Shown one piece after another: positions 28,218 to 36,125 of a stretch of 64,000 nucleotides of DNA. Each line of letters opens with the position of its first letter. The first letter of the stretch is position 1. The notes beneath the pieces were generated by a model. That model did no database searches. It was not told the origin of the DNA and was given only the letters and a program-made list of their open reading frames with translations. The DNA comes from Endozoicomonas sp965208385 (GTDB taxonomy: Bacteria; Pseudomonadota; Gammaproteobacteria; Pseudomonadales; Endozoicomonadaceae). The DNA lies in assembly GCA_965208385.1 (NCBI GenBank), contig CBDBOO010000052.1, forward strand, positions 107,440 to 171,439. Direction: 5' to 3'. The translations under genes were made by a program, and so were the position numbers.

Positions 28218-28560
28218 TAATTCCCCGGGTGTTGACTGTCACCAGTGCTGTTGTCAGGAAATTGCCTTGCTTGCGATTACCAGTGCAATGTTTGACGAAT
28301 AATAGTCATAGTTGATCGTGAGAGCCTGATAAGTCCGACTACTTTCAGAGCAGGTGCGTCATTGATGCCATCGATTATGGACATTTTACCTGTTTCCGGC
28401 AGCGGCTTGATGGCTTGCGTTTTATCGGCTGGTAGCAATTCCGCACGATAATCCAAGTCCGGCTCTGCTGCAATAGAGGCCGCGGCAGAGGTATTGTCAT
28501 CCGTCAACATTAGGTTATTAACATTGATTTTATTCAGAGCTGGTCTGCAGGTTTTCGGTT
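28218..28560 (-). pseudogene. Remnant of ZntA-type Zn/Cd/Pb P1B-ATPase
   Basis: The intact stretch at 28510-28277 reads MLTDDNTSAAASIAAEPDLD, AELLPADK and IIDGINDAPAL. These are the hinge and P-domain of a metal P-type ATPase (ZntA: MLTGDN, LLPEDK, GDGINDAPA). The text then jumps to LSRSTMTIIRQ, missing about 35 residues that should lie between. Beyond a frameshift NIALVIASKAI and, in another frame, FLTTALVTVNTRGIT match the last membrane segment of ZntA. Upstream, PALNKINVNN matches the preceding ZntA region. The catalytic DKTGT and membrane parts are gone. The GDG motif is altered to IDG. A dead fragment, sharing the strand of the ArsR regulator. Confidence 0.85.
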
Positions 28561-28656
28561 GAGCGGTAGTGCAGCATGAGCATTTGAGTTCGGAGCCTGT
28601 ACTGATGTCAGCACAAAATCGGGCTTTAGCTGCTTCTTGCTGATAAGCCTATCTAC

Positions 28657-28803
28657 TACCATTTCCGAATTCTAATTATGCGATTGCGCTGTCTTTTCAG
28701 ACTTAGATCCTGCGTTGGAGTTACTTGCCATAGTTACGGCTATGACTCGTCACTCCGCCTGAAAAGCCATGCTCATAACGCCTATTAGAAACCGGCAATG
28801 GTA
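28657..28803 (+). repeat. Family B inverted-repeat element, copy 3
   Basis: A 147-bp copy with the same ends, shorter because part of the right inner arm is lost. The flanks TAC and TAT agree at two of three bases, so the target duplication is diverged or absent. It sits between the arsR-type gene and the ruined ATPase gene. Confidence 0.8.
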
Positions 28804-28910
28804 TATAGTGAATCCGCATAGCATGATAAACCTTCTGTAACGCAGGCACATAAATAATCATACATATAAAAATATATTTATGTGTTGTTATAGTCAAGGT
28901 TCTTGCTCAA

Positions 28911-29261
28911 TCATTCGATAGAATCCTGCTCCTGTACATGACTGGCCAGATCCAGTAATACATGGCGGATATGATAGTCATCCAGTTCATAGAGAACCTG
29001 TTTGCCTTTTCTTGAAGACTTCAGAATCCGGGCTTCACGTAGACTGCGCAGATGGTGGCTGGTCAGGGGCTGTGACATACCAGAAATATCAGACAGGCAG
29101 CATACTGACTGCGGTTCTTCCAGGCAGGCGATAACCAGTTGTAATCGCTTGGTGTCTCCGAGTAACTGGAAAATTCTTGCCAGCCGACTCAAATGATCGT
29201 CGGACATTTCAGGAAGAAAAGCACAACAGGTTTGTTGCTTTTGGGTCATATGACTCGCCAC
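28911..29261 (-). CDS. ArsR/SmtB-family metal-sensing repressor, Zn/Cd type
   Basis: A 116-residue winged-helix repressor. The DNA-recognition helix is in DISGMSQPLTSHHLRSLREA. The C-terminal helix holds D-x-H-x10-H-xx-E (starting at DDYH), the alpha5 zinc site of SmtB and CzrA. Cys-Cys pairs near the N-terminus (TCC) and in SVCCLSD resemble the alpha3N/alpha3 Cd/Pb site of CadC. Both site types seem present. Start is GTG 29261 or ATG 29249. Its presumed target, a ZntA-type ATPase just downstream on the same strand, is a pseudogene here. Confidence 0.9.
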   Translation of the reverse strand: MASHMTQKQQTCCAFLPEMSDDHLSRLARIFQLLGDTKRLQLVIACLEEPQSVCCLSDISGMSQPLTSHHLRSLREARILKSSRKGKQVLYELDDYHIRHVLLDLASHVQEQDSIE

Positions 29262-29290
29262 GATTAATGATATTGAAAATGCGACATTAC

Positions 29291-29540
29291 TTTAACCCAG
29301 ATTCAACATTTGGGCGCTTAAGTTTTCCCTCAACCCATGGAGTTAAAGCCTTAGCGACGAATTTATTGTTCACCTTTTGAGTGAGTCGGAGTTCGTTCTG
29401 CGGTTTTGTGAAAAATCTGAACGTCCTCAGCCGCGTTGCGCCGTTTACCAAGGACTACGGCCATTGGCTGCACGTCGCGCCTTGCTGAGAACGCCAGATT
29501 TCCCACAAAATCCGCATCCAACTGCTGAATCTAGGTTTAA
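29291..29540. repeat. Family C long imperfect palindrome
   Basis: A 250-bp element. The ends TTTAACCCAGATTCAACA (29291-29308) and the complement of 29523-29540 agree at 15 of 18 bases. Symmetry continues inward: TGCGGTTTTGTG..AAATCTG..CTCAG on the left is mirrored by CTGAG..CAGATTT..CACAAAATCCGCA on the right, so the whole element can fold into one hairpin. No target duplication and no second copy seen. Probably MITE-like. Confidence 0.65.
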
Positions 29541-29688
29541 TGGTATGAATCTATTTGTATCGAGTCCATTCTCTCTCTGGTTTTTCGGTGGCACAATCCT
29601 TTGCGAGAGGAATCTTCTGAAAGAATTTTCAAAAATCTCGTTACAGAGATGATGATAATAACTATTTTTTGACAGGGCTGTTTTTTCT

Positions 29689-30588
29689 GTGAAAACCAAA
29701 GCGTTGCGTGCTGATCTGTTGTTGCTGCTGATTGCTGTCATATGGGGTTTTGCCTTTGTTGCCCAGATCAAGGGCATGGATCATATGGGTCCATTTTTCT
29801 TTAATGCCAGTCGATTTATTCTGGGTTTTCTGACGTTATTACCGGTGTATTTTTTTCTTGAAAGACAGGGAAGAAAAGAAAAAAATAAAAAAGTGTATGA
29901 CGACCAGTTATTAAAATTTTGGGGTCCTGTTGCTGGAGTGGTTTTATTTCTTGCTTCTTCATTGCAGCAAGTTGGATTGTTATACACTACAGCCGGAAAT
30001 TCAGGCTTTATTACAGGGTTTTATATTATTCTGGTGCCTGTCATGGGTATTGCTTTAGGGCATGCTACACGCCCGAATACCTGGATTGGTGGTGCAGTGG
30101 CCCTGATTGGACTCTATTTTCTGACAGTGCAGGATAATCTGGCGTTTAATAAGGGAGATCTGCTCACCCTGGGGTCGGCCCTTGTTTATGCATTACAGAT
30201 ATTATTGATCGGTTGGCTCTCCCGAAAAGTACATCCTTTGAAGCTTTCACTTTGTCAGTTTCTTGTTTGTGCAATACTCAGTGGTATTGTCACTCTGTTG
30301 TATGAAACGATCAGTTTACAGGCGTTAATGTTGACGCTCGTGCCCATTATTTACACAGGTGTTTTATCAACCAGTGTCGCCTTCACTATTCAGATCATAG
30401 CCCAGCGGGATGCACCGTCTTCCCATGCAGCTATCATCATGAGTCTTGAAGCTGTTTTTGCGGTTGTTGGCGGTTGGTTGATTCTGAACGAACAACTGGG
30501 CGAAAGAGGAATTATTGGTTGTGGACTGATGATGACAGGTATGCTCTTTTCGCAGCTCAAGCGTAAAAAAAAGCAGGTGATCGCATAA
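29689..30588 (+). CDS. EamA-family DMT permease
   Basis: A 299-residue inner-membrane protein with ten hydrophobic helices in two EamA repeats (about 8-145 and 155-290), the drug/metabolite transporter fold. First helix LLLLLIAVIWGFAFVAQIKGMDHMGP and last block LEAVFAVVGGWLILNEQLGERGIIG are typical. A charged loop (ERQGRKEKNKKVYDDQ) separates helices 2 and 3. Substrate unknown; relatives export amino acids or metabolites. GTG 29689 follows a CAGGG site. Monocistronic. Confidence 0.9.
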   Translation: MKTKALRADLLLLLIAVIWGFAFVAQIKGMDHMGPFFFNASRFILGFLTLLPVYFFLERQGRKEKNKKVYDDQLLKFWGPVAGVVLFLASSLQQVGLLYTTAGNSGFITGFYIILVPVMGIALGHATRPNTWIGGAVALIGLYFLTVQDNLAFNKGDLLTLGSALVYALQILLIGWLSRKVHPLKLSLCQFLVCAILSGIVTLLYETISLQALMLTLVPIIYTGVLSTSVAFTIQIIAQRDAPSSHAAIIMSLEAVFAVVGGWLILNEQLGERGIIGCGLMMTGMLFSQLKRKKKQVIA

Positions 30589-30725
30589 ATATAAAAACAT
30601 GCGGATGAGTTTGCAGGCTGTGCGGTAATAGCTTTATTAGCTTCCCTGAACCCGGTCGGGATAATTCATTTTATCAATGATCTTATCCATAACCGGTTTC
30701 CCTGTTTTTGCAGTTCCGCAAAAAG

Positions 30726-30873
30726 CACCCTGTAAACCCATTCGCATGCAGTCGACCATTTCTATTTATTATTAGTGGCCGTACATCATTGCCTTATTAT
30801 TTTCATTCTCGGGCGACGATCTTTTCAGTAACGATATACAAAGTCCGTGCCAGTTTTTACAAACATCTCTGCA
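30726..30873 (+). repeat. Paralogous intergenic segment, upstream copy
   Basis: About 148 bases related by eye to 33210-33361. Shared blocks in the same order include CCTGTAAACC, a T/A-rich stretch, ATTGCC, ATTATTTT.ATTC and ATATACAAA.(C/T)CCGTGCCA, and both end TCTGCA/GCTGCA. It lies in the 680-base gap between the DMT permease and the malic enzyme gene. The rest of that gap shows no other gene. It could be a decayed short gene or a regulatory element (see findings). Confidence 0.55.
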
Positions 30874-31266
30874 AGTCTTGGTGTACGTGTTTTCCGAAGG
30901 TTTGTAAGTGTTCTATAGTTATATGGAAATGGAATAATAGTGTTACCTGGTGGGGCGTATTGGGTAGGTGTGCTAGTGCAGGTAACAAAGTTTGTCACGC
31001 TGTTACAGGTAGAATGAGCACGCTGAAAAGAGCGTTGCAGATGGATGTGTGAAAGTGTTTTTCATCAAATCAGGGTAGCTGCTTACAGGAAGCATAATAA
31101 TTGATGGATATAAATAGCGTCGGTTATTCCTATCTGTTCTACATTCAGCCTCAAGCGTATGCTGTGTCGAGATTACAGGGAATGACAACACTATTGTTTT
31201 TCCCGTTTTACCAGTAATAAAGAGAAATTTTCAGCTGGAAGTTCTTTGCAGTCCCGGGAAAAAAAG

Positions 31267-32949
31267 ATGAGTGAATTTGACGATTGTATACATACAGGTT
31301 TAACAGGCCGCCTGCTGCTGGAAAACCCGTTACTTAATAAAGGTACCGCTTTTACCAGTGAAGAGCGCATTGATCTGGATTTGCACGGATTACTGCCGCC
31401 GAAAGTAGAGACAATGGAAGAGCAATGTCGTCGTGCCTACAAGGCATTTTCCATCAAGCCGACTCCCATTTTGAAACATATCTATCTGCGTTCTTTACAG
31501 GATACCAACGAGACACTTTTTTATGCGCTGTTACAACGGCATTTACAGGAAATGCTTCCGGTAATTTATACGCCGGTTGTCGGGCAGGCATGTCAGCGGT
31601 ACAGCGATCTCTATCGACGTCCCCGTGGTCTCTATATTTCCTATCCTGAGCGTAGTCATATTGACGCCATGCTGTCTAACTTCAAACGCAATATAGAAGT
31701 GATTGTGGTCACAGACGGTGAGCGAATCCTGGGTCTTGGTGATCAGGGTATCGGTGGTATGGGAATCTGCATTGGTAAATTATCCCTGTACAGCGCAGTG
31801 GGCGGCATTTCACCCAATAAGACATTACCTATAGCTTTGGATTGCGGCACCAATAATCGACATTTGCTGGAAGATTCGAATTACCTGGGCTGGCGTCATG
31901 AGCGAATAAACGACGATGAATATTATGAATTTCTGGATTTGTTTATTCAGGCATTGAAACGTCGCTGGCCAAAAGCACTTCTGCAGTTCGAAGATTTTGC
32001 TATAAATCATGCGACACCATTACTGGAAAAATATCGTGACCAGCTGTGTTCCTTTAATGATGATATTCAGGGCACGGCGGCTGTTACCGGAGCTTCTTTA
32101 CTGGCTGCAGCAAAGGCAGCTGGTAAACCGCTGGAAGATATGAAAATCGCATTTCTCGGAGCAGGTTCTGCAGGTTGTGGTATTGCCGAACAACTGGTGC
32201 GATTGATGGTTAGTCGAGGGTTATCGGAAGAACAGGCTCGGGCACGTATCTTTATGGTTGATCGTGATGGATTACTGCACGATAAGATGGAAGGATTAAG
32301 GTCTTTTCAGCAGAAACTGGTTCATGATCATGACAGCATTGAAAGCTGGTCTGCAGAAGGGAAACCTGATCTGTATGATGTGGTTGTTCATGGGAAGCCC
32401 GATGCAATAGTCGGTGTTTCTGGTCAACCGGGTCTCTTCACCCGTGATATCGTGGAAAAGATGGCTGAAAATCATCAGCGTCCAATCATCTTCCCGCTGT
32501 CAAATCCGATCAGTCAGGTGGAAGCGATTCCCGAAGATATTATCAAATGGACTGATGGTAAGGCTTTGATTGCAACGGGTAGCCCGTTTGGAGACGTTCG
32601 ATACAAGGACCAAAACTACCCTGTAGCTCAGTGTAATAATATCTACATTTTCCCGGGATTGGGGCTTGGAGTTTTAGCCAGCGGAGCAGAAAGAGTATCG
32701 GATGGTATGCTGGATGCGGCCGTTGAAACATTGGCATTATCTTCGCCAGCTGCACTGGATCCTGATGCACCTCTGTTACCTCTCATGAATAATATTCAGA
32801 AGGTAACCTGTGAAATTGCTCTGTCGGTTTCCAGACAAGCCCAGAAAGAAGGGCTTGCGCCAAAATGTGGGCAGACTGAAATTGAAGCTAAGATTCGAGC
32901 TAAGACTTGGAGTCCCGAGTATCGTCGTATAGTAAGCGCTTATTCCTGA
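31267..32949 (+). CDS. maeA: NAD-dependent malic enzyme
   Basis: A 560-residue enzyme that oxidatively decarboxylates malate to pyruvate. It tracks E. coli MaeA (565) throughout: FNLLGLLP-like start, HIYLRSLQDTNETLFY, MLPVIYTPVVGQAC, the catalytic stretch VTDGERILGLGDQGIGGMGI, metal-binding QFEDFA and SFNDDIQGTAAV, the NAD fold FLGAGSAGCGIAEQL, and PLSNPISQVEA. ATG 31267 is chosen over TTG 31246 because GGGAAAAAAAG lies just ahead and family alignment begins later. Stands alone, with a hairpin after the stop. Confidence 0.95.
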   Translation: MSEFDDCIHTGLTGRLLLENPLLNKGTAFTSEERIDLDLHGLLPPKVETMEEQCRRAYKAFSIKPTPILKHIYLRSLQDTNETLFYALLQRHLQEMLPVIYTPVVGQACQRYSDLYRRPRGLYISYPERSHIDAMLSNFKRNIEVIVVTDGERILGLGDQGIGGMGICIGKLSLYSAVGGISPNKTLPIALDCGTNNRHLLEDSNYLGWRHERINDDEYYEFLDLFIQALKRRWPKALLQFEDFAINHATPLLEKYRDQLCSFNDDIQGTAAVTGASLLAAAKAAGKPLEDMKIAFLGAGSAGCGIAEQLVRLMVSRGLSEEQARARIFMVDRDGLLHDKMEGLRSFQQKLVHDHDSIESWSAEGKPDLYDVVVHGKPDAIVGVSGQPGLFTRDIVEKMAENHQRPIIFPLSNPISQVEAIPEDIIKWTDGKALIATGSPFGDVRYKDQNYPVAQCNNIYIFPGLGLGVLASGAERVSDGMLDAAVETLALSSPAALDPDAPLLPLMNNIQKVTCEIALSVSRQAQKEGLAPKCGQTEIEAKIRAKTWSPEYRRIVSAYS

Positions 32950-32958
32950 GGCTTCTTT

Positions 32959-32994
32959 GTATTTATCCGGATCAACAGGCATTCGGATAAATAC
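32959..32994 (+). terminator. Hairpin after maeA
   Basis: Perfect 11-bp inverted repeat GTATTTATCCG / CGGATAAATAC with a 14-base loop, 10 bases after the maeA stop. AT-rich and without a U-tract; a weak terminator at best. Confidence 0.5.
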
Positions 32995-33209
32995 ATACCC
33001 GGCTATCATTTGGTTTTTGGGAGTCTGATCAGATTTGAAGATGTGGAGACTTGCAAGAAAGGAGCAAGTAGATAGGTTTTCAGGCTACAGATACCATTAT
33101 TATTGTTGTTTTCCTGGCAGTGTCCGATCTACTCGTGCTGTCTTTTGTAATCCTTTCGAATTCAGACAATCTTCTCAGTATTCCGGATCTATCAGGCGGT
33201 GCCTTTGAG

Positions 33210-33361
33210 CATCCTGTAAACCTATCTACTTGAACGTTCGACTATTATTGTTTTTATTATCAGTCGATTTATTGCCGTTTCTATTATTTTTATTCGCCGG
33301 CTAATTTGTTCTTGTTTTAGTATATACAAACCCCGTGCCAACTTTTCTAAAAATGGCTGCA
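33210..33361 (+). repeat. Paralogous intergenic segment, downstream copy
   Basis: The partner of the segment at 30726-30873. It lies in the 760-base gap between maeA and gor, about 350 bases ahead of gor. On the minus strand it contains an open reading stretch (33476-33222) with a helical, basic segment LARGLYILKQEQISRR; the upstream copy reads similarly (KLARTLYIVTEKI) but is interrupted by stops. Apart from this and the hairpin at 33441-33483 I see nothing in the gap. Confidence 0.55.
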
Positions 33362-33440
33362 GGCCACAGACCGCAATAGATTCTATTTTTATTGGATTAG
33401 ACGCCGATGACTGAGTAGCCGTAAAGTTGTTACGAGTGAC

Positions 33441-33483
33441 ACAGTAATAAGTGTTACTGCGGCATTTACGTAACACTTACTGT
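33441..33483. other. Inverted repeat upstream of gor
   Basis: ACAGTAATAAGTGTTAC (33441-33457) and GTAACACTTACTGT (33470-33483) pair over about 14 bases, with three extra bases bulged on the left arm. It lies downstream of the paralogous segment and 226 bases ahead of gor. It may be a terminator, an operator or an mRNA structure. Confidence 0.4.
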
Positions 33484-33709
33484 AAAAATACAGCTTGCTG
33501 ATCAAGTTATATTGATGAAGTCGGGATATGAATTACCGGTTAAATCGTGAATATTCTGTAATAATTTAGAAAACAGGAATGTCCCCTATTCCAAAAAAAG
33601 GATTTTTTATCCAATGAGTGTTTAATAGTTCAGATACGCCCATATATCAGTGTCTATGACATAAGGCGATTCCATACATCTTCAGGATTAATTTTCAGGA
33701 TTAAATAGT

Positions 33710-35074
33710 ATGACTAACGGGCAGCATTTCGATTATCTGGTGATTGGTGGTGGCAGTGGCGGTATTGGTACGGCAAATCGAGCCGCCATGCACGGTGCCA
33801 ATGTTGGTCTTATTGAAGCGAAGCATTTGGGCGGTACATGCGTTAATGTCGGCTGTGTCCCAAAAAAAGTCATGTGGTTTGCTGGCCAGATTGCTGACGC
33901 GGTACGTTACGGGCCGGACTATGGATTTGATCTGGATATTGATAGCCAGCTCAAAAGCTTCAGCTGGAGCAAACTGGTGGAAAGCCGTGAAGCGTATATC
34001 AGTAGAATTCATGCTTCCTACGACAGAGTTCTGGGCAACAATAAGGTTACAGTGATAAAGGGCTATGGTCGTTTTATTGATGCCAAAACGGTGGAAGTTG
34101 ATGGTGTCAGATATACGGCAGATCATATAACCATCGCCACGGGAGGTCAGCCCACTATACCTGTCATACCAGGCGCTGAGCATGGTATTGATTCTGATGG
34201 TTTCTTTGATTTGACAGAAAGACCGGAGCGGGTAGCTGTTCTGGGTGCAGGTTATATTGCTGTAGAGTTGGCAGGCGTTCTTCATGCTCTTGGCAGTGAA
34301 ACGCATCTACTGGTTCGCAAGCATAAACCGTTGCGCAGTTTTGATGACATGCTCTCCGATACTCTGGTGGAGATCATGGAGGCCGAAGGCCCGACTCTTC
34401 ACACACACTCGGTGCCAAAGGAAATAGTTAAAGAAGATAATGGCAGTCTGACCATTCATCTTGAAAATGGTAACAGTCTGAACGTAGACACCGTTATCTG
34501 GGCTGTAGGTCGAAAGCCACACACTGCGACCATTAATCTGGAATCTACCGGAGTAGAAACAACCGAGCGCGGTTATATTTCTGTGGATAAATACCAGAAT
34601 ACCAATATCAATGGTATTTACGCGGTGGGAGATAATATCGGTAAAGTGGAATTAACCCCTGTCGCGGTTGCAGCCGGACGTCGTTTATCTGAAAGACTGT
34701 TTAATAACAAGCCGGAAGAACACCTGAATTACGATAATGTGGCTACCGTGGTGTTCAGCCATCCGACTATCGGTACTGTGGGGTTATCTGAAAACGAAGC
34801 CCGTGAACGCCATGGTGATGATGTTAACGTCTACACCAGTGAATTCACAGCAATGTACAGTGCGCTGACCAGCCATCGTCAACCTACCCGCATGAAGCTG
34901 GTGACTGTCGGTCAAGAAGAAAAAATTGTAGGTATTCACACCATTGGCCATGGTTCTGATGAAATGTTGCAGGGTTTTGCTGTAGCTCTGAAAATGGGAG
35001 CAACCAAGGAAGATTTTGATAATACGATAGCCATCCATCCAACGTCGTCAGAAGAATTTGTTACCATGAGGTAA
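33710..35074 (+). CDS. gor: Glutathione reductase
   Basis: A 454-residue NADPH-dependent flavoenzyme that reduces oxidised glutathione in the cytoplasm. The FAD fold IGGGSGGIGTANRAA (12-26), redox pair CVNVGC (Cys44, Cys49), NADPH fold GAGYIAVELAGV with downstream VRKHKPLRSFD (arginine pattern for NADPH), GIYAVGD, and the catalytic His443-Glu448 pair in HPTSSEE are all present. Length equals the usual 450. Monocistronic, with a hairpin after the stop. Confidence 0.97.
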   Translation: MTNGQHFDYLVIGGGSGGIGTANRAAMHGANVGLIEAKHLGGTCVNVGCVPKKVMWFAGQIADAVRYGPDYGFDLDIDSQLKSFSWSKLVESREAYISRIHASYDRVLGNNKVTVIKGYGRFIDAKTVEVDGVRYTADHITIATGGQPTIPVIPGAEHGIDSDGFFDLTERPERVAVLGAGYIAVELAGVLHALGSETHLLVRKHKPLRSFDDMLSDTLVEIMEAEGPTLHTHSVPKEIVKEDNGSLTIHLENGNSLNVDTVIWAVGRKPHTATINLESTGVETTERGYISVDKYQNTNINGIYAVGDNIGKVELTPVAVAAGRRLSERLFNNKPEEHLNYDNVATVVFSHPTIGTVGLSENEARERHGDDVNVYTSEFTAMYSALTSHRQPTRMKLVTVGQEEKIVGIHTIGHGSDEMLQGFAVALKMGATKEDFDNTIAIHPTSSEEFVTMR

Positions 35075-35087
35075 CAGTCAAATCATG

Positions 35088-35115
35088 GAGAACTATAAAT
35101 GTCTTTATAGTTCTC
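35088..35115 (+). terminator. Hairpin after gor
   Basis: Perfect 12-bp inverted repeat GAGAACTATAAA / TTTATAGTTCTC with a TGTC loop, 14 bases after the gor stop. Confidence 0.65.
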
Positions 35116-35428
35116 TAGCAACCTGAGAAGTAAACAGTACATTTCTGGCTTGAACATCACAGGATACATTTCTGTATTCTGTTACCCCGTAAGTAATGAG
35201 TACTCATTCATTGGTATTGGATGTTTGTTTTTTGCTAGACAGGGAAGAATGCCAGAAGAAGCATTGGGGTAAACAGGCGTTCGGAAGCAAGTTATACAAG
35301 AACGCTCAGCATCAGGTGTTACCAGTTTGAACTCCAGACAGCGTTGTAAATACACTGTCTGTATTGCCTGCGCTTACGTTTCTTTTCTTTCGGTTCTGAC
35401 TTTTATTGAAATTGATGTGTTCAAGATG

Positions 35429-35530
35429 TCATGCCTCTGATTGACTGTCCTTATCCTTGCGAAACCAGATCATGTAAATGATGAGTCCGATAAGAGTAAT
35501 GCCAAGAATTCCAAAAACAACACACATCAT
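35429..35530 (-). CDS. Small single-span membrane protein, 33 residues
   Basis: A short ORF from ATG 35530 to TGA 35429. An AAAAGGAG site lies 7 bases ahead of the ATG. The product has an uninterrupted hydrophobic helix at residues 2-22 (VVFGILGITLIGLIIYMIWF) followed by a charged tail, RKDKDSQSEA. That gives the positive-inside layout of small bitopic inner-membrane proteins such as KdpF or CydX, none of which it matches. It is alone on its strand in the gap after gor. Role unknown. Confidence 0.65.
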   Translation of the reverse strand: MMCVVFGILGITLIGLIIYMIWFRKDKDSQSEA

Positions 35531-35620
35531 GTCTATTCTCCTTTTTTCATCAGATGGGCTGATGAATACTGTGATTACAGAATCAGAATACTCTTTACCC
35601 TAACGGGAAGGTAAAGGTTT

Positions 35621-35894
35621 GTAACTATTCAGCACCCCCTGCAATAATTGAGTAATATGTGGTTTTAGTTATAAGCCTTCTCTTTTCTTGGCTTCAGGAC
35701 ACTCTCATTGTTGTACTGTTATCTAAGATTGGAGCTTTGAGCACCTTGCCAAGGGTCAGATGTCGTTTATTTGTTCTATTTCAACGATAAAAGGCTATTT
35801 TCTTGAATCTGCTTTTCTGGTCGGATTTTTTTATCCCTTGCGGGACAGGCTCTTCACAAAGTTCACCTTTTTTGTGGGGGTGCTGAATAGTTAC
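35621..35894. mobile_element. 274-bp non-autonomous element with IS66-like ends (family D)
   Basis: Perfect 19-bp terminal inverted repeats: GTAACTATTCAGCACCCCC at 35621-35639 and its complement at 35876-35894. The element is flanked by the 8-bp direct repeat AAAGGTTT (35613-35620 and 35895-35902), an exact target duplication. Ends starting GTAA and an 8-bp duplication are features of the IS66 family. The inside has no transposase, so it must have moved in trans. It interrupts a minus-strand reading frame that continues smoothly if the element is removed. Confidence 0.85.
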
Positions 35895-36125
35895 AAAGGT
35901 TTATTTTCTGCTTATCTTCGTTGATGAATCTGTTTGGAATCGGATCACGCTTTTTATAATGGAAAGGTGTATTAATAATTCGTCCACCAATATCTTTGCG
36001 GTTGAGATGAGTTGAGTTTTTTGACGATATCAATGATGTCTGGGCAGGCGTTCGAGGGAGTGGAGCAAGCAACAGCTCAATAATCACCCTTCCATTACTG
36101 TTTTGATCCAGTTGATACTTATTTT

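Noticed and set aside
30708..31191. ORFs of 62-114 codons between the DMT permease and maeA.
   Set aside because: No ribosome sites, Cys/Trp-rich random composition, and overlap on opposite strands; treated as noncoding.
35863..36087. Minus-strand ORF of 74 codons before the ISL3 element.
   Set aside because: Its 3' part runs into the IS66-like end, it has no ribosome site or recognisable domain, and a stop lies upstream when the ISL3 element is removed. At most a remnant cut by the two insertions.
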